Below are positions 27,185 to 34,941 of a stretch of DNA of 64,000 nt, piece by piece. The number at the start of each line of letters is the position of its first letter. Position 1 is the first letter of the stretch. This DNA comes from Clostridiales bacterium (GTDB lineage: Bacteria; Bacillota; Clostridia; Oscillospirales; Feifaniaceae), in NCBI GenBank assembly GCA_012719075.1, contig JAAYBB010000066.1, positions 1-64,000 of the forward strand, in the 5' to 3' direction. The position numbers and the translations under genes were made by a program. Below the pieces are notes generated by a model. It was not told the origin of the DNA. It did not search any database and worked only from the letters and a program-made list of their open reading frames with translations.

Positions 27185-28524
27185 CACCGCCCCGCCCCCT
27201 CTCGCTTTTCGGCCAGCGCGCGCTTGTTGGCGGCCAGCTCGGCCTTCATCAGCCTGAACTTTTGCAGCAGCGGCAGTCGGGCCGGACAGTTGTAGCTGCA
27301 GACGCCGCACTCGATACAGTTGCCAAGGTCAAACTTCTCGAGCATCGCATAGTCGCGGGAATCGGCATAGATGTTCAAGTAGCAGGGCGAGAGCCGCATG
27401 GGGCAGCCCTGCATACACTTTCCGCAGTGGATGCAGCTGGTCCCCCGCAGGGCCTCCGCCTCCCGCTCCGTATACAGCAGCAGCGCGGAGCTGGTCTTGA
27501 TGATGGGCGTATCGAGCGTGTGCTGGGCAACGCCCATCATCGGGCCGCCCAGCACAATTTTGCGCGGCGCCTCCCGCAGCGGGCCGCAGTGCGCAAGCAG
27601 GTGGGCGATGGGCGTCCCGATCGGCGCCTCGACCACGCGGGCGGCCTCCAGCATGCTGCCCGCAACCGTGATGTAGCGCGAGGTCAGCGGCCGGCCGGTG
27701 GTGGCCGCCTCAAAGAGCGCGGCCGCCGTGCTCACGTTGACAATCAGGTATCCGCAGTCGGCCGGCAGCTTGCCCAGCGGCAGCTCATCGCCGCAGACCG
27801 CCTTGACCATCACGCGCTCGCCGCCCTGGGGGTACTTGGTGCGCAGCGGCAGCACCTCGACGTCCGCCGCGCCGCCGACCTCTTTCTGCAGGGCCTCGAT
27901 GGCGTCGGGCTTGTTGTCCTCCACGCCGATGACGATGCGGGGATGTCCAAGCGCCTGGCCGATCAACCGTGCGCCCCCCACCACATCGCCGGGGCGCTCG
28001 GTCATCATGCGGCGGTCGCTGCTGATCAGCGGCTCGCACTCGCAGCCGTTGATCAGCAGTGTTTTGACCCTTCCGATCGCCCCCTGCAGCTTGGCGTGCA
28101 GCGGAAAGCCCGCCCCGCCGAGGCCGACAATTCCGGCCTCCCGCGCAAGGTGGACGATCTGCTCCGGGGAGAGCGATTCAAGGTTTCCGGCCGGCTCAAG
28201 CCCCGGGCAGGGCGCTGTCTGGAAGTCGTTTTCAAGGACAATGGCGATACAGGCCGAAGCGGCCGGGTGGGGCCGCTCCTCGATCGCCAGCACCCGCCCC
28301 GAGACCGGCGCGTGCACCGGCGCAGAGATGGCGGCTTCGCTGTCGGCTATTTTCTGTCCCACTCGCACGTGGTCCCCAACCAAGACCAACGGCTTGGCCG
28401 GGGCACCTTTATGCTGTAACAGTGGAAGGATGAGTTGTTCAGGGGGTGGGAGCGGCGCAATTCCGGACAAAAAGGGCGCTTTTGCCGGTTTGATCCGAAC
28501 GCCCCCCTTAAAGGTGATTGCCAT
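27184..28524 (-). CDS. rnfC: Rnf complex NADH-binding subunit RnfC
   Basis: 446 residues, peripheral cytoplasmic subunit and first gene of the operon. Order: barrel-sandwich N-terminal part (KPLVLVGDHVRVGQKI), NADH/FMN-binding Rossmann region (GLGGAGFPLHAKL, LLINGCECEPL), SLBB-like part, then two [4Fe-4S] motifs CIHCGKCMQGCP and CIECGVCSYNCP. Exchanges hydride with NAD+/NADH. ATG at 28524 has AAAGGAGT 9 nt upstream; the ATG at 28545 lacks such a site. Confidence 0.95.
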   Translation of the reverse strand: MAITFKGGVRIKPAKAPFLSGIAPLPPPEQLILPLLQHKGAPAKPLVLVGDHVRVGQKIADSEAAISAPVHAPVSGRVLAIEERPHPAASACIAIVLENDFQTAPCPGLEPAGNLESLSPEQIVHLAREAGIVGLGGAGFPLHAKLQGAIGRVKTLLINGCECEPLISSDRRMMTERPGDVVGGARLIGQALGHPRIVIGVEDNKPDAIEALQKEVGGAADVEVLPLRTKYPQGGERVMVKAVCGDELPLGKLPADCGYLIVNVSTAAALFEAATTGRPLTSRYITVAGSMLEAARVVEAPIGTPIAHLLAHCGPLREAPRKIVLGGPMMGVAQHTLDTPIIKTSSALLLYTEREAEALRGTSCIHCGKCMQGCPMRLSPCYLNIYADSRDYAMLEKFDLGNCIECGVCSYNCPARLPLLQKFRLMKAELAANKRALAEKREGAGR

Positions 28525-28610
28525 GCCAAATACTCCTTTTCCCATGCATCGCCTGCCGCGGCAGGGCCCCCGACAGGCTTCTACGGCAAAAATACCGCTT
28601 ATTATTTTCT

Positions 28611-28639
28611 ATTTTATCAAATGCTGTTTCAAAATACAA
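28611..28639 (-). promoter_or_regulatory. Promoter of the rnf operon
   Basis: TTGTAT (28639-28634), 17-nt spacer, TAAAAT (28616-28611) on the minus strand; leader about 80 nt. Confidence 0.6.
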
Positions 28640-28827
28640 CATCTTTGGCGATCCCGCAACTGATATTTAAATGGAATTCCCAACATGCAGGATTTCCCGT
28701 GATCCCGTTATGACCTGTCAGATACAGCATTGCGGCCGGCCGTGCCGAAGTCGCCCAAAAGATCTTTTCCAATAAAAAGAGGTCAAGCGGCTTCGGTTCC
28801 GCAGGCAGGCGCCTTTTTGTGCGCGCC

Positions 28828-28856
28828 TTGCCGCCGCCCCGCGGCTGTGGTACAAT
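28828..28856 (+). promoter_or_regulatory. Promoter of the ybaK-like gene
   Basis: TTGCCG (28828-28833), 17-nt spacer, TACAAT (28851-28856). The -10 box lies inside the left arm of an inverted repeat. Confidence 0.55.
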
Positions 28857-28879
28857 AGCCGCAAAGCGGCTATTGTACC
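28849..28879. repeat. 14-bp perfect inverted repeat over the -10 box
   Basis: Arms 28849-28862 and 28866-28879, spacer AAA. Each arm contains TACAAT in its own direction. It could be an operator or a hairpin at the very start of the transcript. Confidence 0.7.
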
Positions 28880-28937
28880 GGTGATGCCCCCATCGCCTCC
28901 CGCGCTTCTCGCGGAACCGGCGAGGGATGACACAGCA

Positions 28938-28965
28938 TACCCGTCGGCTGTGCCGACAGGGTATA
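28938..28965 (+). repeat. Second stem-loop in the ybaK leader
   Basis: Imperfect inverted repeat: ATACCC-GTCGGC pairs with GCCGAC-A-GGGTAT with one unpaired base, loop TGT. The right arm contains TATACT, which could be a second -10 box. Confidence 0.5.
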
Positions 28966-29062
28966 CTGGACCCAGTCAATTCGCGGCAGCCGGCGAAGGG
29001 CGCGGCGCATGCGCCGTCCTCTGCCCGCAAAGCCGCCAGAACGGATCGGGAGGTCAACCAAG

Positions 29063-29542
29063 ATGTCAAAAGAATCGGTCTATCAATTTCTCGCGGACAG
29101 GGGCTTTGCCGACCACTACGTCGAGTTCGACGAGAGCTCAACCGCAACGGTGGCGCTGGCCGCACAGGCCATCGGCTGTGAGGAGGGTCGCATCGCCAAG
29201 ACCATGTCGCTCTCCACCCGGGAGGGCGCCATCGTCGTCGTCTTCAACGGCGTGGCCCGCCTGGACAACCGCAAGTACAAGGACACCTTCCACGAAAAGG
29301 CCCGCTTCCTGCAAGGCGAAGAGGTGGTCGAGCAGACCGGCCACCCGATCGGCGGCGTCTGCCCCTTTGCCCTCAAGGCGGGGGTGCGCGTCTTTTTGGA
29401 CGAGAGTCTCAAGGTGTACGAGTATGTCTATCCGGCGGCCGGCGCGCCCAACAACGCCGTCCGGCTGACCATCGGAGAGCTCGAGGAGCTGACCGGCGGC
29501 AGCTGGATCAGCGTGGCCAAGACGGCCGAGGCCGAGGAGTAG
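29063..29542 (+). CDS. YbaK/EbsC-type aminoacyl-tRNA deacylase
   Basis: 159 residues, the usual length for the single-domain editing family related to the insertion domain of prolyl-tRNA synthetase. Such proteins hydrolyse mischarged tRNAs (Cys- or Ala-tRNA-Pro) in trans. Features: N-terminal helix, KTMSLSTREG with the conserved Lys, GVARLDNRKYK, and GHPIGGVCPFALKAGV, the active-site loop. ATG at 29063 has CGGGAGGT upstream. The leader has two stem-loops. A 59-codon gene follows, 27 nt downstream. The tRNA specificity cannot be read from sequence. Confidence 0.87.
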   Translation: MSKESVYQFLADRGFADHYVEFDESSTATVALAAQAIGCEEGRIAKTMSLSTREGAIVVVFNGVARLDNRKYKDTFHEKARFLQGEEVVEQTGHPIGGVCPFALKAGVRVFLDESLKVYEYVYPAAGAPNNAVRLTIGELEELTGGSWISVAKTAEAEE

Positions 29543-29569
29543 TCTTTTTTTGCAAAGGAGGGGCCGCCC

Positions 29570-29749
29570 ATGTGGGACCCGAGAATTCAGGCCGCCGCGG
29601 CCGCCCTGATCGCCGGGGCGACCTCGGCCATGTTCGGCCTGCTGACCAGGCGGGACGACCGCAACCGGGGGCGCATGATCGGCGTGGGGGCGGCCGTCGC
29701 CCTGATTGCGGCGGCCTACCTGCTCTACCGCGGCGCCGCCGGATTTTGA
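29570..29749 (+). CDS. Small membrane protein (59 aa)
   Basis: 59 residues starting ATG at 29570 with AAAGGAGG 8 nt upstream. Two hydrophobic segments (about residues 7-24 and 38-56) are separated by a charged loop TRRDDRNRGR, so a two-helix hairpin is likely. Same strand and 27 nt after the ybaK-like gene, with a strong terminator after it, so the two form an operon. No family recognised. Another frame overlaps here but lacks a ribosome site. Confidence 0.65.
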   Translation: MWDPRIQAAAAALIAGATSAMFGLLTRRDDRNRGRMIGVGAAVALIAAAYLLYRGAAGF

Positions 29750-29782
29750 GCACCCGACCGCAAGACCATCCCTGAGCTGCAA

Positions 29783-29820
29783 CGGGGGAGCGGGTCCTTT
29801 GGACCCCTCCCCCGCTTTTT
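29783..29820 (+). terminator. Terminator of the ybaK-like operon
   Basis: GC-rich stem (29783-29797 with 29801-29814) and T-run 29816-29820. Confidence 0.85.
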
Positions 29821-29841
29821 GCAGGGGGACCCGTCCCGACG

Positions 29842-30432
29842 CTAGTCGGCGACCGCAAAGGGGTCGCTGTCCGGGTCCTCCTGCCAGATGTACTCAATGC
29901 GCGCGGCCAGCGCCTGCGCAAATGCCCGCCCGTGGCGGTCGGCCAAAAACCCAAGCGCCATGTCGGTGCCGGCCGAGACCCCCGAGGAGGTATAGACGTT
30001 TCCGTCCACCACCCAGCGGGCGTTTGGCACCCACCGCACGACGGGGTTGACGCTGCGCACCCAGGCAAAGGAGCGCTTGTTGGAAGTGGCCCTTCGGCCG
30101 TCCAGCAGACCGGTTTTGGCCAGCAGCGCCGAGCCGGTGCAGACGGTCAGCACATACGCGGCCGCCCCTGCGGCCGCGCCGATCAGGGCGATGAATTCGG
30201 CGTCCTCCACGAGCTTTCGGGTCCCCATGCCGCCCGGCAACAGGAAGACGCCGGCCGGGTCGGCCTCGCTGAAGGGCCGGGTCACGACCTTGATGTTCTG
30301 CGCGCTCACCACCTCGCCGCCCTTGGCCGAAAAGCAGTCCAGCAGGCAGTCGTCCGCGCGGTGCAGCACCTCGGCCGGCCCGAAGGCGTCCAGCGTCTCA
30401 AAGTCGTCGAACAAAAGCAGATTGACCTTCAT
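29842..30432 (-). CDS. DJ-1/PfpI-family protein
   Basis: 196 residues with the glutamine-amidotransferase-like fold of the DJ-1 superfamily. Conserved Glu21 (DAFGPAE) and nucleophile Cys98 in TVCTGSALL, then ATSNKRS, which resembles isonitrile hydratase and the sensor part of AraC-type regulators, but there is no DNA-binding domain. ATG at 30432 has GGGAGGGG upstream. It follows the SGNH hydrolase gene by 36 nt on the same strand. Substrate unknown; likely a hydratase, glyoxalase-like or chaperone-type enzyme. Confidence 0.85.
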   Translation of the reverse strand: MKVNLLLFDDFETLDAFGPAEVLHRADDCLLDCFSAKGGEVVSAQNIKVVTRPFSEADPAGVFLLPGGMGTRKLVEDAEFIALIGAAAGAAAYVLTVCTGSALLAKTGLLDGRRATSNKRSFAWVRSVNPVVRWVPNARWVVDGNVYTSSGVSAGTDMALGFLADRHGRAFAQALAARIEYIWQEDPDSDPFAVAD

Positions 30433-30468
30433 GGGACTCCCCTCCCCTGTGTCCATGTTGGGTTTTGT

Positions 30469-31176
30469 CTAGTTGCCCGGCGTGAGCCGGTCCACCGCCT
30501 GCGTGATCCGCAGGCAGGCCACCGGGTCCAGCGCGTAGGCCGTCGGGCCGCCAAAGTCCTGCTGCCACTTGGTCGCGCTCAAAAACGTCAGGCCCGCAAA
30601 GGTCGGCCTGCCCATCTCCAACGTGAAGGGCAGCCCCTCGGTCCGCTGTCCGGTCAGCAGGCGGAAGATTGTGGCCGCAATCAGGTAGGAGCCCAGCGGG
30701 GACGCGTGTTCGCCGTCGCGGAAGTAGAGCTCGATCTCGGGGTGGCTGTGGCGCAAATCGTCCCAGACCAGCCCAACCGGCGCGAGCAGCATCTCGGGGT
30801 ACTGCGCAATCAGCGCCCGGTGGGCCTCGGTGATCTCGGCCTGCCGCTCGGGCAGCGCCTTTTCGCTCCAGGGCAGGTAGGCCACGAGCTTGGCGCCCGA
30901 CCGCTCGAGGAAGGGCATCAGCAGGCCGGCGCCCTCGAGCAGGTTCTCCCTGCCCGGAAAGGGGTGCGCAATGTGCTGCAGCACGATATAGTCGTAGCGG
31001 CCGAACAGCACGTTGTAGCGCACGTCGAACTGGGCGGCCTGCCAGTCCAGTCCCCGCCCGCCGGCGGTGTTCTGCACGGAGTCGATGTCGATGCCGCGCG
31101 CCTGCCCAAACAGGTGAAGCATCTCGGGCATGTCGTTAAAGAAGGTGTGGCTGTTGCCGATGAAGAGGATTTTCAC
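30469..31176 (-). CDS. SGNH/GDSL-type hydrolase
   Basis: 235 residues, cytosolic (no signal peptide). Block I is IGNSHT with Ser9 as nucleophile; block III-like LQHIAHPF; block V near the C-terminus is DGEHASPLGSY with Asp and His. The family includes esterases, lipases and carbohydrate deacetylases; the substrate cannot be assigned. GTG at 31176 has AAAGGAGG 9 nt upstream. First gene of a pair with the DJ-1 protein. A TATAAT box (31263-31258 on the minus strand) without a good -35 lies upstream. Confidence 0.83.
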   Translation of the reverse strand: MKILFIGNSHTFFNDMPEMLHLFGQARGIDIDSVQNTAGGRGLDWQAAQFDVRYNVLFGRYDYIVLQHIAHPFPGRENLLEGAGLLMPFLERSGAKLVAYLPWSEKALPERQAEITEAHRALIAQYPEMLLAPVGLVWDDLRHSHPEIELYFRDGEHASPLGSYLIAATIFRLLTGQRTEGLPFTLEMGRPTFAGLTFLSATKWQQDFGGPTAYALDPVACLRITQAVDRLTPGN

Positions 31177-31332
31177 GGTAGAAGGCCTCCTTTGATTTCA
31201 GGTGCTTTTCGTCCTGTAACAAGGGCTTGCGGCTAAAAAAGACTGTCTTTAGAAAGTATTATACTGCAAAGATTGGGCAAAGGCCAGCGGATGCCGCGGC
31301 CTTTTTTTTGCGCTGTCCCGCCCCCTTTTTGC

Positions 31333-31362
31333 TTGAAGCGCGCTGCCATTCTATGGTATGCT
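31333..31362 (+). promoter_or_regulatory. Putative promoter of the transglutaminase-SLH gene
   Basis: TTGAAG (31333-31338), 18-nt spacer, TATGCT (31357-31362). Confidence 0.5.
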
Positions 31363-31474
31363 GTAGAGGAAGGTTGCCAACCCTCCGGGGGGTTGGCCGG
31401 GTGGCTGTTGCGCCCGCCGCCATTTTAACCCATCCGCCCAAAGGTCGATTTCACAGATGGTGAGGAGAATTCTT

Positions 31475-32860
31475 TTGCTGAAGAAACACATCCGAAGCGG
31501 GTTCTGTCTGCTGCTCTGCCTGATCCTTGCCTTCGCTCCGCTGCATACGCGGGCGCTGTCCACCCACTATGAACGGCTGATTTCCGAAGGCCTGGTGGAG
31601 CGCTACGACATGGGCGACGCCGTGCTGAAGCTGGATGCCGCCGCCGACTGGGACATGAGCTTTCAGACCATCTCGGAGCTGGTCTCCTCGCTGCTGCCGC
31701 ACAACCTCTTGTTCAGCGTGGAGGGGGACGACCGCTTTGTCACCTACGTCATCACACCGACCGAAACCCACACCCGCCATGAGCTCGAGCAGCTTGCGGC
31801 CGCGCGGCTGGAGCAGGTGATAACCCCCGGCATGTCGGACACCGACAAGCTGCGCGCCATGCACGACTGGCTGGTGCTGAACACCGCCTACAACTACGAC
31901 GCCGCCGCGGCCGCCTCCTCCGTGGACCACTACAGCTATGTCTACACGGTCGAGGGCCCGCTGATTTACGGCTCGGCCGTCTGCGACGGCTATTCGCGCG
32001 CGCTGCTGCTGTTCTGCCGGCTGGAGGGCATCCCCTGCATCCGGCTCTCCTCCGAGGCCCTCAACCACTCCTACAACGCCGTGCTGGTCGAGGGGACGTG
32101 GCGGATCATCGACGTCACCTGGGACGACCCCGACCAGGGCGATACCATCTACTACGACAATTTCCTGAAATACCCCTCCGAAATGACGGTGCACCTGCCG
32201 GGGGACGGCTCGACCACCCACCTGCCGCTCGAGGAGTACTTTGACTTTGCACAGGCCTACTACGGCGTCTCCGCGCTCCCGGCGCCCATCCCTTCGCCGC
32301 TGGACGGCAGGTCCCAGGCCGAGCTGGCCGAGCTGCTGCGCGCACAGGGGCTGTTCCTGGGCACCGACCTGGGCTATGAGCTGGGTCGCGCACCGACCCG
32401 GGCCGAGCTGGCCGTGCTGTTTGTGCGGGTGCTCGGGCGGGAGGCGGCGGCGCTGACGGCCCCGGTGAGCACCCCCTTCACCGACCTGCCAGCCTGGGCG
32501 GCCCCGCACATCTCCGACCTCTACGGCGCCGGCCTCGCCCGCGGCATGAGCGAGAACCTGTTCGGCGCGCAGGCCCCGGCCGCCGCAAGGGACTATGCCA
32601 CCTTCCTGTTGCGCGCCATGGGCTACCGCGAGGGGACCGACTTTGACTGGGCCACCGCGATGGAGACCGCGGCGGCCATGTCCTTTGCACCAACACGGCA
32701 GACGCCCGGCAGCTTCACGCGCGGAGACGTGGTGGAGATGACGGCCAGGGCGCTCGCGGCCCCCATGGCCAAAACCGGCCGGACGCTGGCCGAGCACCTT
32801 GCGCAGCTGGGTGCGCTCGACCTGCAGCTGGCCTACGCGCAGGAGCTGATCCCGACCTGA
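31475..32860 (+). CDS. Secreted transglutaminase-like protein with C-terminal SLH-like modules
   Basis: 461 residues. The signal peptide has core FCLLLCLILAFAPL. The transglutaminase-like fold has its full triad: Cys170 in SAVCDGYSRA, His198 in NHSYNAV, Asp213 in IIDVTWDDP. From about residue 285 the sequence resembles SLH modules (APTRAELAVLFVRVLG, FTDLPAWAAPHISDLYGAGL, LLRAMGY), somewhat degenerate, so wall anchoring is likely. Possible roles are crosslinking or cleaving peptide bonds in wall or surface proteins. TTG at 31475 is preferred: TGAGGAG (31461-31467) lies 7 nt upstream and overlaps the alternative ATG at 31457. Confidence 0.85.
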   Translation: MLKKHIRSGFCLLLCLILAFAPLHTRALSTHYERLISEGLVERYDMGDAVLKLDAAADWDMSFQTISELVSSLLPHNLLFSVEGDDRFVTYVITPTETHTRHELEQLAAARLEQVITPGMSDTDKLRAMHDWLVLNTAYNYDAAAAASSVDHYSYVYTVEGPLIYGSAVCDGYSRALLLFCRLEGIPCIRLSSEALNHSYNAVLVEGTWRIIDVTWDDPDQGDTIYYDNFLKYPSEMTVHLPGDGSTTHLPLEEYFDFAQAYYGVSALPAPIPSPLDGRSQAELAELLRAQGLFLGTDLGYELGRAPTRAELAVLFVRVLGREAAALTAPVSTPFTDLPAWAAPHISDLYGAGLARGMSENLFGAQAPAAARDYATFLLRAMGYREGTDFDWATAMETAAAMSFAPTRQTPGSFTRGDVVEMTARALAAPMAKTGRTLAEHLAQLGALDLQLAYAQELIPT

Positions 32861-32903
32861 GCCCTGCCGTGCACTTGACCCGTTGCCACATGCCCAATCT
32901 GAA

Positions 32904-32937
32904 AAGGCGCCGACGCAGGATTCTGCGGCGGCGCCTT
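32904..32937 (+). terminator. Possible terminator of the transglutaminase gene
   Basis: 14-bp stem with one mismatch (32904-32918 with 32923-32937), loop GATT; no T-run follows. Confidence 0.4.
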
Positions 32938-33045
32938 GTGCAGGGGTTGGCGGGCATCACGGCGGCGTGAACAGACCCTGCGGCGAGGCCGCCCCGGCAC
33001 CTGGTTTGCCGTGCGTCTGTGCCCCCCTGCCCGGACAACTGAAAG

Positions 33046-33069
33046 GGACCGGTGACGGGTCACCGGTCC
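33046..33069 (-). terminator. Possible terminator of the DUF3810 gene
   Basis: 11-bp perfect inverted repeat (33046-33056 with 33059-33069) 21 nt beyond the stop; on the minus strand it is followed by CCTTTC, a weak T-run. Confidence 0.4.
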
Positions 33070-33090
33070 TCAAACCATGCCTGCTGTGCT

Positions 33091-34224
33091 CTACGGGGTC
33101 GGCGTGGCCGCCTCCCGCCAGGCCACCAGCAGGTTGACCATCAGGCCGTAGCTGCGCACGCCCTCCTGCTGCCCGTTCGACTTCAAAAACAGGTCGTTGA
33201 TGCGGCTGTGGGTCCGGCTGACCACGCCCTCGTACTCCGCGACGTGTTCGTGATAGGCCTGCAGGTCGGCGCGCACCTGCGCGTCAATCGACTGCAGCAG
33301 CCCGGCATAGCCGTCGGGGTCGGCCCTGCGGCAGGCCGGCAGCGCATAGAGCAAGCCCATAAAGTAGCCCGAGTACTGGATGGCGGGGTCCTCGCTCTCG
33401 ACGCAGGCCAGAAAGGCCGAGAAGTTGGCCTCGTTCTCCCGCGCGATCTGGAGGCTGTGGGACATCTCGTGGGCCACCGTGAAGGCCAGCGACGGCGGCG
33501 TGGTGTCGGTGTTGATCAGCGCCTCGCAGGTAAAGGGGGAGTAAAGCCCCCCGATGCCGAGGTAGCTCATCGGCACCGACAGCAGGGCCGCCTTCGGCCG
33601 GGCCGGCCGGCCCGCAAAGACCGGATAGCTGCGCGCCAGCTCCCGGTACGTCTGCCGAAAGGCCGCTTCGTAGCCGCGCACGGTCCGGTCCGCGTAGTCG
33701 GCCCGCGGCCGAAGCGCGGCCGCGCGGTCGCCCATCAGCCGCGCCGTGTCGTACAGCACCTCTGCCGTGACCGGCACCTCCGGAAAGTCCAGCTGCCGGT
33801 CCAGCGTCAGCCCCGCGTACCCGAAGCCCATCGTGAGGTGGAACAGCGCCAGCATCAGCGCCAGCGTGGTGATGCCGGCCGACAGCGGGGGCAGCTCCTC
33901 CCTGCGGGCATCCGCGCCCGCCGAAGCGCCGTCGAAGTCGATGAAGAGCAGCACCACCACCAGCACCGGCAGCAGGATCATCAGCAGCTCGAGCAGCGCA
34001 AAGGGCAGCAGCCCGCTGACCAGCTTGACCGGCAGCGAGATCGCCCTTGAAACCGGGATCAGCCAGCGCGTGACCGCCTGTTCGGACAGGCAGCGCGGGA
34101 GCAGGCGGCAGACGGCCCAAAACAGCACCGCCAGCAGCGGAACCAGCACCTTGCGCGGGATGCGCGTGTGCGGCTTTCCGGTGTAGTGGCTGCGCAGCGG
34201 CGCAATCCTGTTTCGCCTTCGCAA
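33091..34224 (-). CDS. DUF3810 membrane protein with HExxH motif
   Basis: 377 residues. Three hydrophobic helices (near residues 25-45, 65-92 and 115-135) precede a domain with AHEMSHSLQI, a zinc-metalloprotease-type HExxH, followed by ENEANFSAFLACV in which a Glu could be the third ligand. Family DUF3810; activity not established. TTG at 34224 is preferred because GAGAGGGGAGG lies 8 nt upstream; GTG at 34254, 2 nt after the previous stop, is in frame but has a weak site. Forms a tight pair with the YcxB-like gene upstream. Confidence 0.82.
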   Translation of the reverse strand: MRRRNRIAPLRSHYTGKPHTRIPRKVLVPLLAVLFWAVCRLLPRCLSEQAVTRWLIPVSRAISLPVKLVSGLLPFALLELLMILLPVLVVVLLFIDFDGASAGADARREELPPLSAGITTLALMLALFHLTMGFGYAGLTLDRQLDFPEVPVTAEVLYDTARLMGDRAAALRPRADYADRTVRGYEAAFRQTYRELARSYPVFAGRPARPKAALLSVPMSYLGIGGLYSPFTCEALINTDTTPPSLAFTVAHEMSHSLQIARENEANFSAFLACVESEDPAIQYSGYFMGLLYALPACRRADPDGYAGLLQSIDAQVRADLQAYHEHVAEYEGVVSRTHSRINDLFLKSNGQQEGVRSYGLMVNLLVAWREAATPTP

Positions 34225-34256
34225 GCGGCCGGCCTCCCCTCTCGTCTTTGCCACGC

Positions 34257-34775
34257 CTATTTTCCGGCCCGGCTGCTGAGCTCGTCAATGAACCTGCGGC
34301 GCTGATCCTCGCTTTCAAAAATGCGCAGCGGGATCGAAAAGGTGCCCTCCTTGCCGGCCGTGATCTGCAGGTACTCCCTTTGCCGCTCCACCCTTTTGAT
34401 GGCATCGAGCGGGTAGACCTTTTGAAAGGTCTCCCCCTTGATTTTGAGCACCTGGCCCGACAGCGAGACGGTCCTGGGCAGCATGGCCTGTCTGCCGCTC
34501 TCCTGCCCGGCCAGCTTCTTGACATGCCGGCGCAGCATCAGGCGCACCAGCAGCGGAAAGGCGGCCAGCAGCAGCAGGCTGCTGGCGGCGCCACAGAGCA
34601 CGGCGGCCAGCGAGAGCCCCTGCTTTCCAAAGGTGGCATAGAGCAGCAGGCCGACGAAAAAGGCGCAGATTCCATAGGTCGTCTTGGCCCTGCGCTCCAC
34701 GCCCTTGTGATCCTGCATGGCGTCGAGGGCCGACTGCAGCAGGTCCTGTTGGTCGGGGGTATAGCCAATCTCCAA
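34257..34775 (-). CDS. YcxB-like membrane protein
   Basis: 172 residues. Two adjacent helices (about residues 33-75) and a C-terminal beta domain (FQKVYPLDAIKRVERQREYL ... FSIPLRIFES) match the YcxB-like family, whose function is unknown. TTG at 34775 is chosen because GGGAGTGGAG lies just upstream and the length then suits the family; the frame is open to 34874. A TACAAT box (34826-34821) lies near the possible upstream start at 34805. Followed 32 nt later by the DUF3810 start, so the two are co-expressed. Confidence 0.72.
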   Translation of the reverse strand: MEIGYTPDQQDLLQSALDAMQDHKGVERRAKTTYGICAFFVGLLLYATFGKQGLSLAAVLCGAASSLLLLAAFPLLVRLMLRRHVKKLAGQESGRQAMLPRTVSLSGQVLKIKGETFQKVYPLDAIKRVERQREYLQITAGKEGTFSIPLRIFESEDQRRRFIDELSSRAGK

Positions 34776-34873
34776 AAAACTCCACTCCCAGGACAAAAAT
34801 TGCATTACAAACTGTTTTCCATTGTACCACAAATGCGGCGGCCGAACCACGGGCCGATGAAAAATAATTGGCA

Positions 34874-34905
34874 AAAGGGGGCCCTCCGCCTGGAGGACCC
34901 CCTTT
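34874..34905 (-). terminator. Terminator of spoIVB
   Basis: AAAGGGGG-CCTCC pairs with GGAGG-CCCCCTTT with one mismatch, loop of 4; T-run on the minus strand. Confidence 0.6.
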
Positions 34906-34941
34906 CCATTCGCCCGCTCAACGAGGGGCCGGCCCCGCGTT

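Larger units (their letters stand above)
28525..29062. other. Divergent intergenic region between rnfC and the ybaK-like gene
   Basis: 538 bp. It carries the rnf promoter on the left (28611-28639), then about 190 bp in which I see no signal, then the ybaK promoter and two stem-loops on the right (28828-28965). No gene is supported. Confidence 0.5.

Noticed and set aside
29572..29775. 67-codon alternative frame over the small membrane protein
   Set aside because: Its start is shifted relative to the ribosome site and the translation is Arg/Pro-rich without hydrophobic segments.
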